A stretch of 64,000 nt of DNA from Alnus glutinosa (GCF_958979055.1 NC_084898.1:25013102-25077101); one strand, 5' to 3'. Shown: positions 21,432 to 32,995, counted from the first letter of the stretch. Numbers and translations are program-made. Notes: generated from the letters alone by a model not told the origin.

Positions 21432-23600
21432 TCAATCCATGCCAACCAATTTTCTAAATTCCTGGACATACTCGAGCCTCTTGCTTTGAGCCTCAGTTGT
21501 AGCTTTTGATGTTTTTAACCTTCTGTAAAGATTCTTATGGAGCTTTAGAAACTCACATTTGTACATCCACTTGTCAATGTACATTCTATGCTTTCTCATA
21601 TACCCAACGACCTCCATCACTCTCTCAAAGTAACCACCTCCAAGAAAGCTCAGAAGCAAGAATTCATATAGATCTCTGCTTACCACCAAATCTCCACTAT
21701 GCATATTCCTCTTAATGTCCCCCCACAATATCGTGATATCGCGATACATTCCCAGAGAAGAATATCCATATACCAGATTGGAAAAAGTTTGCTCTGTTGG
21801 TTGGATTTTCATCTCTTGCATTCTTCTGTACGTCTTCAAAGCATCCACCACCATTTTGGCCTTGCAGAAAAAGTAAATAGAAGAATTGAACTCGAAAACT
21901 ATTGGAGAGACTGTGTTCTTCCCCTCTCTCATTTCTCGAACCAAAAACTCTGCCAGATCTAATTTACTGATCGAAGTTGACGCATTTGCATGTGTGGCGT
22001 TTTTATCTACTGCTTCTGATAAACAAGTAGAAATAGCCATCTCATCAGACAAATTTAAGACCAAACCAGCTTTTCTCATTTGTTTTAGCAATGACTTTGC
22101 CTCTCTAAACATATTTTCTTTGTAGTAGGCTGCAAAGAGTGACGAATAAGTAGTAAAGCTCATGGGAGCTCCAGCTGCTTCCAAATCATCCAAAATGTCA
22201 TGAGCCATTTCAAGCCAGCCTAAATTAATACAAGCGCCAATTACATTAGAACACAAACTAGGTCCTGCCAATGAATGTGACTTCTTTTGAATGCCAAGTA
22301 AAAGATTTGACAGGTCACTAATCTTCCCACCTCTCTTGCACCCATTGATGAGCTTGGCCAGAGCCCTGTCACTAACAGCAAGTTTCCCATTTCTAAAAAT
22401 TACTAGTTCCCGTTTACCTTCCGCTTTGAGTACAGAATCCATCTGCAGAATATCAGGCACAATCTGTAGTTTTAATGCAGCCTTGAGATTGTCAGATCCC
22501 ACTGGAACAAGGCAAGGCTTTTGTAGGTCCTTCCTATCTTTTTGAATTGGAGAAGACTCTGAGTATCTATAAATATCCATCACAAGCTCAGCAGCAGCAT
22601 CGATGTCGTTATACTTGAAGTGCAAGCTCAACAAACTATCATAGAACTGCCGATAATGAGAAATAAATGGAGCTGAAACTCGACCAATGTGTTCTTTAAA
22701 TTTCTTCACCTCATCCCTCTGACCATTCATCTCATGGATCTGGGCAATGATAGTGATTGAGTGCGCATCGGCTACAACCCCCATCGGTGGCATCAATTCA
22801 ATGAGTTGTTGACCTTTGAAAGATAATTTAAACCTCACACAAGCATCAAGCACAAGATTAAATATCATTGTATCAGGCTTTATCAGTTTTGCACGATCAC
22901 TTTTGCTCGCACTTAAGCGTTGGAAACAATCACAAATCTGAACCAAGAAATTTGACACAATATACGTCCCAACTTCTGTCTTCACCAAATGGAGAACAAC
23001 CAACCACAATATATTCATCGGGGGCAAACTCTCTCTCTCCAGCATCAATCTCATAATCATTGAGGCAGGGATAGGCAATTGAGATCTTGCTAACGAAAGG
23101 GACAGCTTAGTGAGGATATCCGGCTGAAGTAGGCCTGATGTCTCTTTCAAAACTATCAAGACTAAATCACATGCTTTATGTAGCCAGCGGGGGTCAGACG
23201 AATAACAAAGTTCAGTTATCAACCTACCCACAAGAGTATCCTTAGGAAAACCATACAAGCTTTTAAAATCATTAAAAGATTCCCATGCTTCATCCAATTG
23301 ATGATCCTTCAAGGCAGTTTCAAGCTTCCTCAACAGAACTGCATGAGAGGAGCCTTCCCAACATATCTTTTCAGGGTGAGTGCTCGTAGAAAAATTTAGA
23401 AGAAATGGGTTTTTCTGATAGTGTTTATAGTATGCATCCAACACTTGAGGCCTCCAAAAATTTTCTCTAGTGATAATTACCGTGCCATAATATGATATGG
23501 GGGCAGTCCTATGAATAGCTGCAGCCACTCCAAACCCCAATGAATAGCTCTTGATGAAGCGGGGATGCATCAGAACTTCTTTAGTCAATGCCAGTGACAT
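21432..23600 (-). CDS. Pentatricopeptide repeat protein, P class (At4g17616-like)
   Basis: A single-exon frame of 722 residues, usual for plant PPR genes. PPR proteins bind RNA in mitochondria or chloroplasts, one base per repeat. Clear helical-hairpin repeats are seen at about residues 243-277 (starts TMIFNLVLDACVRF), 450-480 (CSNVIGACINLGW), 482-516 (FTTYSSLFAAYYKENMF), 567-600 (VFEFNSSIYFFCKAKM) and 602-635 (TEQTFSNLVYGYSSLGMY); others between are weaker. There is no E or DYW tail, so P class. The N terminus (MSLALTKEVL..., basic, Ser-rich, few acids) could be an organelle transit peptide. The start is the first ATG of the frame; a spliced 5'UTR is possible because an acceptor-like CTGTAG lies just upstream. 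It lies downstream of the CBL gene on the same strand, as I recall for At4g17615/At4g17616 in Arabidopsis, which supports orthology. RNA target unknown. Confidence 0.93.
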   Translation of the reverse strand: MSLALTKEVLMHPRFIKSYSLGFGVAAAIHRTAPISYYGTVIITRENFWRPQVLDAYYKHYQKNPFLLNFSTSTHPEKICWEGSSHAVLLRKLETALKDHQLDEAWESFNDFKSLYGFPKDTLVGRLITELCYSSDPRWLHKACDLVLIVLKETSGLLQPDILTKLSLSLARSQLPIPASMIMRLMLERESLPPMNILWLVVLHLVKTEVGTYIVSNFLVQICDCFQRLSASKSDRAKLIKPDTMIFNLVLDACVRFKLSFKGQQLIELMPPMGVVADAHSITIIAQIHEMNGQRDEVKKFKEHIGRVSAPFISHYRQFYDSLLSLHFKYNDIDAAAELVMDIYRYSESSPIQKDRKDLQKPCLVPVGSDNLKAALKLQIVPDILQMDSVLKAEGKRELVIFRNGKLAVSDRALAKLINGCKRGGKISDLSNLLLGIQKKSHSLAGPSLCSNVIGACINLGWLEMAHDILDDLEAAGAPMSFTTYSSLFAAYYKENMFREAKSLLKQMRKAGLVLNLSDEMAISTCLSEAVDKNATHANASTSISKLDLAEFLVREMREGKNTVSPIVFEFNSSIYFFCKAKMVVDALKTYRRMQEMKIQPTEQTFSNLVYGYSSLGMYRDITILWGDIKRNMHSGDLVVSRDLYEFLLLSFLGGGYFERVMEVVGYMRKHRMYIDKWMYKCEFLKLHKNLYRRLKTSKATTEAQSKRLEYVQEFRKLVGMD

Positions 23601-24140
23601 TCATATATGCATCATCATAACCATGCCAGCTACAGAGTACCAAAATTTACATATTATCATCACTGCAAGATCCTCATGTAGGAGAAGGGCACATTCACAT
23701 CTTTAAACGACACATTTGCATCTTTAACCCACAAAACGGAACTCAATAATCCACGACGATATGAGAGAAGGCACCTAATGTCCGCCTAGAGAGTACCTAA
23801 TTTCTACTGAAACAATCAAAACGGATGGCACAAAACGTAATAACAAAGAGTCGATCGATCAATACAAATAATCTGAATTATACGCTAGAATACATCTTTG
23901 AAATGGAGACCTAAACCTTAATCGTACTTATACAGATCTCGCAAAAAGATGTAAAAAAAAAATAGTGTAGATTTAGGGTTTTGTGTGAAACCGTACCACT
24001 CGAACTCGAACTCGTTTGTCCATGGCTCATGGCTGCGACTCAGATCAGCTCGGGAAGGAGCTCCTGGGCGAGATAACCGTACGAATTGGACCAAATAACA
24101 GATATTGACACAATGACCGCCCCGCCCCGCTTGTTTAACT
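23601..24140 (-). promoter_or_regulatory. Upstream region of the PPR gene
   Basis: 540 bp with no other gene. It ends at a GC-box cluster (CCGCCCCGCCCCGC at 24118-24130) that recurs at 25016-25046. An AACCCTAAATCTAC motif (telo-box-like, minus strand) lies near 23965-23978, common in promoters of organelle and translation genes. No TATA box is obvious. Confidence 0.4.
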
Positions 24141-24511
24141 GAAATTGAATATCTAAGCAAACAAATATATACCAAGTAAAAAAGGGGTCATAACTACATA
24201 CAGCAAACATGCTCTAAATGCGATGCACACTTCTCATACTCTTTCGGTATTAAGGCAGCCATTCATTCTATCGGATGACAATAATGCTTTCATGTAAGAA
24301 TTAAGACAGAAAGTTGCATTTTGTGAAGGAGGAAAAACATAAAATTGAGCTGCCGAATGGACTTCAATGATAAAAATCAAAACTTAAAATAAAATAAAAT
24401 AAAAGAAGAAGACAGATAAACAAACAAGCATACATAAGGCTCTATTTGTTTCAGAGTAAAACGGTTTTGTAAAACATTTTCAACATTTTCCGACCCACCC
24501 ACTTCCGGCAG

Positions 24512-24583
<72 letters not shown>

Positions 24584-25055
24584 CCATTATGAAGATAATC
24601 CAGTGCCAAACACCAAATACCCATACCAAATATCCATACCAATAGAATAGAGAGAGAGAGAGAGAGAGAGAGAATACCGGTGGAGGATGGCCGGTGGAGG
24701 GTGGCCGACCGCCGAACAGAAAGAGAACGCCGCCGATGCGTCTGAACTCCGAAAGCCGGCACCGATCGAGCTTAACGGCGAGAGAGAGGGAGACTCGCCG
24801 GCGGCTTCAACTGCGAGTGGGACGGCCGGCGTGCGAGCGAGCGAGAGAGAGAGAGAAAGAGGACGAAAATTTTTGGGGGAAAATGTTTCCCCAAACGCTG
24901 CTTTCAGCGTTTTTTATTTTGTTTTTGAAAAAAAAAAAAAAAAACAATTGCCACGTCGGATGGGTGTAAGATATGAGTGTAGAAGAATCCATTTTCCTAA
25001 CAGATATTGACACCACGCCCGCCCCACCCCGCCCCGCCCCGCCCCGCTTGTTTAA
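24097..25055. repeat. Pair of GC-box direct repeats
   Basis: 24097-24138 and 24999-25055 share AACAGATATTGACAC, a (CCGCC/CCCGC)n run and CGCTTGTTTAA. The second copy has two to three more CCCCG units. About 860 bp of unrelated DNA lies between them. Either a local duplication of the PPR promoter edge or an insertion flanked by a duplicated segment. Confidence 0.75.
24435..24990. mobile_element. Possible TIR element left end plus GA/CT-rich body
   Basis: GGCTCTATTTGTTTCAGAGT at 24439-24458 resembles the left end of the element at 26876 (GCTCCGTTTGTTTCGGCGT). The body contains (CT)n at about 24515-24579, (GA)n at about 24649-24673 and GC-rich sequence with CGCCG motifs. No matching right end found. 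Open frames here are repeat-derived. Confidence 0.4.
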
Positions 25056-25315
25056 GGGAAGAGAGCCTGGAGAGTGGAGACTGGGGAGTGGCTAGTGTCA
25101 GTAGTGTACTGAGCTCTATCTTAAACGACGGCGTGCTATATATCATTTTTCTGTCTTTCTTTTTCTTTTCTTTTTTCTATTTTTTAAAATTATTATTAGA
25201 TCTATCGGCCCATATGAGAGATTCATATAGACTCCACAAATTCAATTGTAATTTTTAAAAGTAGAAGGATGAGAGAAGAATGAGTAATTCTATATCTACA
25301 TTAAATGTTTATAAA

Positions 25316-25346
<31 letters not shown>

Positions 25347-25983
25347 TAGCTTTTAAAATCACCGTTTGATCAAAATCAATATTTTATCAATCACACGCTT
25401 AATGGTAATTTTAAAAGCTACCTCATTTTTTTATGGATACTTAATTTACATGAAAAATTACTCGAGAAGGACATGAGTAAGAAATGAATTATTTCTCTTT
25501 TTGTAATAAAAAATAATCTTTTTACATCTTTTATACCTTACATATACATTTCTTTTTTAAAATCAATCATTAAATTTTTAAGATCTACGTGGAGGCTGTA
25601 ATGGCTCTACAATAAATTCTGACTTCAAACTAAAATTACGTACTTTTTTTTCTTTCAAAATCATTAATAAAAAATTCAAAACACATACTAAATACATTCT
25701 TTTCCCAAAATTATAAACAAAAAATTCAAAACACAAGCACTTTTCCAAACTTCAAATACTTTTTAAAAAAAAAATTTCACACTTATTTATAAGAATATTT
25801 TTACAAAAATGTGCAAAACTTTTGCAGGCATAATAGCTAACTTATTATTTAAAAAATTAAAAACTAAAAACAAAGTGGTCATTTGGCTATCCTCAGCAGA
25901 AGAAATGGGTGGCCGCCTAACTAGGGATGAAACCAAACTTTTTCATATCGGGGAGGAACCAAAGCATGAATGAAGGACCAAGC

Positions 25984-26015
<32 letters not shown>

Positions 26016-26046
26016 GAAAAATTCAAAATCATGGGGCCATTGATTA
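25056..26046. other. Intergenic, with a foldback element
   Basis: No gene seen. Poly(A) at about 25321-25346 is followed by an inverted repeat at 25348-25425 (TAGCTTTTAAAATCACCGTT against AATGGTAATTTTAAAAGCTA), probably a small MITE. (AT)n at 25985-26010. Confidence 0.6.
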
Positions 26047-26345
26047 GGCCCCATTTAGTAACTCCCTCCCTTCCCCTTCCCTTCCCCTCCCCCTTACTTT
26101 CACCTTTTTCAAAAAACATCAAATTCAAAACACTCTTTACTTTTGAACTTTTTATATCACATCAATAATTTTTTTTTATTATTTAAATAAAAAAATTCAC
26201 TAAAATACAAATTTTTTCCACTTTTTCATATAAATTATCTCTACTTTATATCACATCAATCACTTTCTATTTTCACTCACCAAAAAGATTCTCTCATAAA
26301 GGAAGGGGAGGGGAGGGGGAGGGGGAGGGAATTACTAAACGGGGT
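26047..26345. mobile_element. About 300-bp MITE with GC-rich terminal repeats
   Basis: The left end GGCCCCATTTAGTAACTCCC is inverted at the right as GGGAATTACTAAACGGGGT. Inside the left end are CCCTTCCCC repeats and inside the right end GGGGAGGGG repeats. The AT-rich middle has ATATCACATCAAT in both halves, also found in the elements at 57010-57975, so one family. No coding capacity. Confidence 0.7.
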
Positions 26346-26560
26346 GATCGTGGTTAGAGGTGACCGCACAACCATCACAACAAGCTTGGGTGATCGTGTG
26401 ACCACCACAGTAGGTCAGGTGACCATATTGAGATGGCAACACGGCCACCTCTATCTTGGTTGGAAGTGGTCATATGGCCACCATAATAGGCCTTGAGTGG
26501 CCCCAAAGCCAACCTTCATCCACTAAGAGTGACCACTCTCTCTTGGTAAGATTACACTAC
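26346..26560. repeat. Degenerate GTGACC-rich repeat
   Basis: Repeated GTGATCGTG, GGTGACC and GGCCACC motifs, several inverted to one another, over about 210 bp. Probably the relic of a transposon interior. No gene. Confidence 0.4.
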
Positions 26561-26875
26561 TCAATTTGAGTGTCCCCATTTTACTCCCAAAAAGACTAAA
26601 ATGCCTATAATATATATATATATTTTTTTAAATAATATTAAAGAATTCAATTTAAAAATAAAATAAAAAATCATAAGCGTTATCACTCAAAACGCACAAA
26701 TACGTTATGGCTTCTGTTTTAAAAATATTAAGGGTATTTTTGTCTTTCCAAAAAAAATTAAGGGTATTTTGTCTATTTATGTTGCAAAAGGTGGACATTA
26801 AAACCCTTACGGTAGGTCGATATGATACATTAACCAAATCAAAAGACAGTACCGAGATTTAATCCTAACCTTTAA

Positions 26876-27714
26876 TGCTCCGTTTGTTTCGGCGTAAAAT
26901 GATTTCTGGAAAACGATTTCGGCATTTTCTAATGTTTAGTAGGGGCGAAAATAATGGTCAACGAAAATCATTTTCGATTTGACCGTAAAAGCTTTTTTAA
27001 TTTTCAGAAAACGATTTACGATTTTTAAAATCGTAAATCGTTTTCTGAAATGAAACTCTTCGTCCTTACACGTATGTTTGATATCCGATCGTCAGAATTT
27101 AACAATTATCGATCGTTAGAATTCGGTCGGCGTTGGAGTCCGACAACATCCGGTCGTCGGAATCCAGTCGGTGCCGAAGTCCGAGAACATCCGATCGCCG
27201 GAATCCTGCCGGCACCGGAATTAGGTCACCGGAATTGTACCGGCGCCGGAATCCGGCCGCGGGATGACCAAATTCCGGCAGGAATTTACCGGTTTCCAGC
27301 CAAGCCGACCGGATCCGGCTATTGATCCGGCCGGATCCGGCTATTGATCCAACCGGATCTGGCCAAAACAGCCAGGATCCGGCTGAATCCGGAAGGTTCC
27401 GGCCGGATCTGGCCAAAATGGCCGGGATCCGGCCGGTTATGACCGAATCCGGCCATTTATCCGGCCGGATAAATGGCCGGATCCGATCAAACTTTTTCGC
27501 CGGAATCCGGTGATGGCGATCGGACGTTGCCAAATTCCAGCGACATTTGCCAAACTCTGATTTTTGTATTTCGTAATTTTTTCGTGCGAACCAAACACCG
27601 AAAAATATTTTCAAGAAAATTATTTTTTTTGAAAATATTTTCAAGAAAATTATTTTTTCTGAAAATAATTTCGTCGCAATCATTTTTATGATTTCCGTCG
27701 AAACAAACGGAGCA
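26876..27714. mobile_element. 839-bp TIR transposon relic with TAA target duplication
   Basis: The left end TGCTCCGTTTGTTTCGGCG is inverted at the right end (CGAAACAAACGGAGCA). TAA flanks both sides (26873-26875, 27715-27717), the 3-bp duplication typical of PIF/Harbinger-like elements. A 49-bp hairpin with arms TTTCAGAAAACGATTTACG lies at about 27003-27051. The core (27100-27540) is a GC-rich array of CCGGATCCGG and CCGGCC palindromes. No transposase. Open frames over the core on both strands are repeat artefacts. Confidence 0.75.
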
Positions 27715-27717
27715 TAA

Positions 27718-28162
27718 ATCAAATTTTAAAAAATTTATTTACATCAATATTAACTATATAGTTTTGTAATCATTAAAATATAGACTTTTAAGTGAATCTC
27801 TTCCCATGCAACTGTTTTCGAATATTATTATTATAATTGTCATTGCTCTTAGCAAATGGGCATCCATTTGAGAAGCATACACATCTCACTTTACAATTTC
27901 AATTGAATACTATTGAAAAGGAAATTGGGCACGAATTTTCAATTGGAATTGTTTTCCAAAACCAAAAGCCTATTTAGGGCTAACTATATGCAGCGACTAA
28001 CCCTTCTTAGGCAGGGTAAACATAAACCTACCTTTCAGAACTAAAAGCAGTAACTCACTATCCTTTTCCTCTCAAAATGTCTTTTTTTTTTTTTGTTCAA
28101 AGAATTACACCCAAATGTCTTCCACACCAACTGCAGAATGTTCCTAAAGCTATATTTCCTAT
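27718..28162. other. Intergenic between TIR element and CBL gene
   Basis: AT-rich; likely includes the 3'UTR of the CBL gene (minus strand). Poly(T) at 28081-28094. No other feature seen. Confidence 0.5.
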
Positions 28163-28864
28163 TTACGTAGCAATCTCATCAACCTCAGAATTAAACACAA
28201 AACTTGGAAACGTCGTCGTTATATCCCTGCATGTAATTCAAAATTAGTAAATAACAAAATTGAACATGGATATATAGCCAACAAATGATTTGTCTCATAC
28301 CTAAGATAGGGGAGGGTCATGATTTTCAATAATGACGGATTCTTGGTAACGAAGTTCTGCCACTCAGACTTGTCTATCTTCCCATCTTGGTCCACATCAG
28401 CTTCCACGAAAGTCTGTCCACAAACATCAAGAGCTCAATAGGAAGCCATTGTTGGTGACATAAAAAGGAACAAGAAAAGAAGTGAAGGCAGGTCAATTTT
28501 ACTCAAGTATGGGTGGCAATTTGTGTTCGCATGTGGCATGAGTATAACACTATATAGGCCGACCTTAACTCGATCCATTTTTAATTAAACGAGTGAAACT
28601 CCTCAATCCTAATCTGCTAAATTCGGCTTGAGTTTGTGTCAAATTTGTAGGTTGTGTCAAAAATTAACAGCCCTAAATGGCTAAATGTCGTGCATCGGGT
28701 TCGGATTGTTTCCAAGTTGGACCCCTCAATCTTAACCCATTAATTTTGTGTTTGATTCGTGTCGAGTTTGCAAGTCGTGTAAAAAATTACTACCCCTACT
28801 ATCGAGATGCCAAAAATCACAAGGAATGACCTTTCACAATTTCTCATTTACAGATAGGGTTGGG

Positions 28865-28898
<34 letters not shown>

Positions 28899-31800
28899 GG
28901 ATAAGACACAGTAAAACTATCTCACGCCCTCAATATGATGTTCCCCTTCAATGGACCGGCCATATTTACCCCAAAGTTTCTCGGAAGCAGCTAAATTGTC
29001 AAACCACGAGCTTCTACAGTGGTACAGGACTCCAAGATGAAAAAGAACCCAAATCTAGGGCTCTTAAGTGTGGACGTCAGCTATCATAAATGCTAAATCT
29101 CTTGCCGTTGTATAAAAGACCTAGAGCAAATGCCTCCTACACCAGGGAATGAGGGGGTTTAAGGGGCAGAAGAGGGCCATCTCCCATTGCCTAGCCCCTT
29201 TAGACCAAAAGGCCTCCAGCAGGCTGAAAGGTAAAAAAGAAAATCAAGGCTTCCACAGGTTTACATTCTTTTTCTTATGCAACTGTTTCTACCTCATAAT
29301 CTGTTGCAACTGTTTCTACCTCATAATCTGTTGCAACTGTTTCTACCTCATAACCTGGGATGTCAGTAACAACAACTCACCTTATCCAGTATTATTTCAA
29401 TGGTCTCGTCAGCCAACTTCATTTCCGATTCACAAAGAAGTGCAATTAACATTTGCTTGACCTGCCAACATCACAAATATAAATTCTGAATTTGCACTAT
29501 AAATTATTTTAGCAAAAAAGCAAACAGTTCTGAATTTGCATTCACAGATAAAAACAACCAATATAATAAAAAACCACTAACATACCTCTTGGCGCTCAAT
29601 GTAGCCTGTACTATCCAAATCATAGAGCTTAAATGAAACTGCAATACAAGAACAAAAATTAGTTCTCAATGAAGTTATGCAAAGAAGCAAAATCTATTAT
29701 ACACTCCAACCAGCACTGTGGAGCACAACAGGCTCCACACTTGGCAATTAAAGGTAATTATATCATTTCCTTACAACTTACAATCAATCTTGTCTTCTTG
29801 AGGAGCATTGGGATGGAAGACATTAAGTGATCTAACAAAGTCGCCAAAATCAATGACTCCCTTCCGCTTAACATCAAAAAGATCAAAGATCTGCATGGAG
29901 AATTACTCCAATCTCAAAACAAATATAATTGATTGAAAGCAGCCGTTCATAGCATAACAAATGAAGAAAAAAAAAAAAAAACCCATGCAATAAGATTTAA
30001 ATAAACAATAAATATTCTTTTCCACTTTCATTATATTCTATACCCCCTTTTTCTTCTTTTCCTATCTTCGTGGGGGAGAGAGAGAGAGGCTATAATCTCC
30101 AACTCATCTAATTAAACATATAAAATGTCTGCCTAAACCAAAACCTCCTCTCTTTTTTTGTCTTTTTTTTTGGGGGAGGGGGGGTGGGGGGGGCTCTAGG
30201 TAAACTCATCAGATGATTAATGTAGGCACAAGAAGATAATTAACGTTAGATTAATATTTCATACAATTAACATTCCAGCAGAAGGTCAACCCTCACAATT
30301 TTGTAATCACCATAAAAAAATAAAATCATTGGTATGAAAATGAAGAATATATCCAATCATATGTTATTCAAAAAATTTGAGAAATATTCGCTTTAAATTC
30401 CAGTACACCTATCATTGGTTCAGCACTAAGATATTGTAAGCTCCATAATCTCCATCTAGATGGATGTATATACGTATGCAAAACAGAAAGATATAGTACC
30501 CGATTCGCAAAGAGATTCTCTTTCTTTCTGTTCTTAAAAAGTGCCAACTGAAATTCTTCCTGCATATACAAAAAATAAAATTAAAAAATAAAATAAAATG
30601 CAATGTAGCGTTTTGAAATGAAACTGCACACCACATCCCCGAATATTACTAAATTATATAGATTTGTACTAAAGATTGCAGCAAACAAATATAACAAATG
30701 TCATCCCTAAAAATAACATGCATATTTGTAACTCAGAAACTAAATATGTTAAATAGGAGGGCCACAAACCAAAAATGTGGGGGAGAAAAAGGGTGTACTA
30801 AAAGATTGCAACAAACAAGTATAACAAATTTCATCCCTAAAAAATAACATGCATATTTGTAACTCAGAAACTAAATATGTTAAATATGAGGGCCACAAAC
30901 CAAAAAATGTGGGGGAGAAAAGGGGGGACGGGGGGAGAGTCAGTGTATTGTCACTATATATTAATATTTGAAGCAATATGATGAAGTCTAACACCTTCAT
31001 CATCATCAACATCATGGAATATGACATCTATGCATGAAAACATATTTAAAAGGTCCATGGATTAACTTTGAAGGAAACACGAATCCCAGAAACAGAGTTA
31101 CACACTTCACTAGTGCATTGCTGTCCAAACAACTTGGGTGCAGATGAACACTACCAACCTTAGTTTTATTCACAAAATGCACAAAAAAAAAAAAGGGACT
31201 TTACATTATTACTCACAACAGGATGCAAAAAGAAACAAAGGAAAATCAGGTAAAAAAGTATAACACGATAGATAAATTGTTGAAGAGAAGAGGCATTGGT
31301 CACAAGCACAAACGTACCTTGCTTATCAACCCATCATCAATCACAGAACCGCTGATACTCTTGTAAAGCTCAAAAAGTGCTTCAACTTCACTAACACTAA
31401 CTGGGTAATCAGAAAAGGCACACAGGATGAAAACATTAAAACTAGCCAGAGAGTATCCAACAAATAATCCACACAAACTCATATATATATGGACACATAC
31501 AAATATGTGTCTGCTCGAAAAACATGGGTGAAAAAATTCATACTCTTGGAGAATAACATCACAAGGAAGGCTCTTAAGTCAATTTCTGCTTTGGACATTC
31601 TAACAGGATAAGTTTTAATTAAACGGCATCCCTTCATATACGATCGCATAAAGAGTGATGAAAAATTACCATACAAAGTTGACTAATTTAAAATTTTATA
31701 AACTCAAAAGAAAAAACTGCACATGAATCGGATAATTGTATTGTCTTTGTAACATACTTGTAACTTTATTTGCATTTTATGAGATAATTTTGCTTCCTTG

Positions 31801-32009
31801 AAACTCCCAACCTCTTGAATATTTGAATTGTAAGAGATTCACAACATTTACAAATCATGGTCCACAATCGCAAAGAAAATACAAGGAGGCCTGTGGTTGC
31901 TCTCAATAAAACAGTAAAGGAACAACTTACAAGCTGTTTGGGAAGCAAGAGCAACTGGGTCCTCATGGCCAGGAACCTGTCTTCTTCTTGTAGACTGGAG
32001 GCAGCCCAT
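28163..32009 (-). CDS. Calcineurin B-like calcium sensor, CBL1/CBL9 type, 213 aa
   Basis: Exons in translation order: 32009-31931, 31400-31318, 30559-30500, 29890-29782, 29638-29586, 29461-29381, 28413-28301, 28226-28163. All junctions are GT-AG, and the lengths (79, 83, 60, 109, 53, 81, 113, 64) sum to 642 bp, that is 213 residues plus stop, the same size as Arabidopsis CBL1 as I recall it. CBL proteins bind Ca2+ and recruit CIPK (SnRK3) kinases to membranes, controlling ion channels and transporters. The N terminus MGC is the myristoylation (Gly2) and palmitoylation (Cys3) signal of plasma-membrane CBLs. EF-hand loops: a divergent first one near residue 45, 80-91 (divergent), 117-128 and 161-172 (canonical DxDxDG). 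The C-terminal FPSF motif (199-202) contains the CIPK phosphorylation Ser. [14 protein letters not shown] and the long C-terminal identity favour CBL1/9 over CBL4, 5, 8 or 10. No frame damage. Confidence 0.95.
28867..28897. repeat. Poly(G) run in a CBL intron
   Basis: An almost pure run of about 30 G on the plus strand (C-run on the transcribed CBL strand), with strong G-quadruplex potential on the non-sense strand. Length is unreliable in any assembly. Confidence 0.8.
29279..29355. repeat. 27-bp minisatellite in a CBL intron
   Basis: Nearly three copies of a unit containing CAACTGTTTCTACCTCATAA, ending about 25 bp from the donor site of the 81-bp exon (29381-29461). Confidence 0.9.
30666..30919. 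repeat. 128-bp tandem duplication in a CBL intron
   Basis: Two adjacent copies share AACATGCATATTTGTAACTC and GAGGGCCACAAACC, and each ends AATGTGGGGGAGAAAA. Few mismatches, so recent. Lies in the intron between the 83-bp and 60-bp exons. Confidence 0.9.
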
Positions 32010-32995
32010 TTACTGAAGAGAATGGTGGCGGAAGCAGCGCCGCTACTAGACGAGCGCCCAGGCTATGGCCTCACTACAATATATCAGCAAAACCATCTTA
32101 ACCTTGCAATTACAAATCAAAATTCAAACACAACCATGCAAAAAAATAATAATAATAATTAGTAAATAACATAATCCCAATATCACATAGATTTGATAAT
32201 TAAAACCGTCGATTTGTAAAACATGAAAACTTCAATATAACCATTCAAATCAGATTTCCATGAAATGATGAACTTCCTGAAAACCACCAACTTCATACAC
32301 TAGAACATTTGATCAATTTCCCAAAAACTCGATGAAAATTAAAAGGGAATGAATTTCATTTTTGTTTCTTAGAAAAAAATAAAACAACTTAGCTAAGCCA
32401 AAGAATCGTACAAGTTTCCGTTAGGTATATGTTCTCTTCTAGGATCTCAAACAATGCTACAAAGACAGATCCAGGATTTAAGCATCGAACTTTATTTTTC
32501 CATTACATTCCTTTCCTTTCCCGGCAACCAAACAGAGAATCAGTTTTTAAAAAGAAAAAAGAACAAAAAAAACCGAAACCTCATATCTAAATGCAAAACA
32601 CATCACATTCCTCCCTCACCATAGAAATGAAAAACACCAAAACCCCGATACCAAAACTTCAAAACCCACACAAACCCACATGAATCATAAAAAAAAAATA
32701 TTTAAAAAAAAAAAAAATGATTCATCCAACAAAATTCATCATAATAATATAAAAAAAAATACAGGACAAAATTAGAAGAGCAACGAAGGAGGAGAAACTT
32801 ACCGACCAAAAATTTGGCCGGAAATTCAGATTCTGCAGAAAATTCCACAGAGAAATGGGTTTTAAAGAGAGAGAAATGGGTGGGGGGAGAGAGAGAGAGA
32901 GAGAGATGGAGTTTTCGGACGGCCGAGATGGAGTTTAAGCTGCGAGGATCCCGAAAAGTATACACAGTTGATTTGATTGAAAGATTGCCCAAATA
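32010..32995 (-). promoter_or_regulatory. Spliced 5'UTR of the CBL gene
   Basis: A UTR segment adjoins the ATG up to 32073, preceded by an acceptor (TTGTAG on the minus strand). A good donor (GTAAG, at 32798-32802) lies beside a leader exon starting at 32803 and reaching about 32990. This implies a leader intron of about 730 bp (32074-32802). A (CT)n tract on the minus strand at about 32886-32905 falls in the leader. Inferred from splice motifs only. Confidence 0.55.

Noticed and set aside
27099..27722. 207-codon minus-strand open frame and overlapping plus-strand frames
   Set aside because: They lie over the GC-rich palindrome array of a TIR element; frames open on both strands because of CCGGAT repeats.
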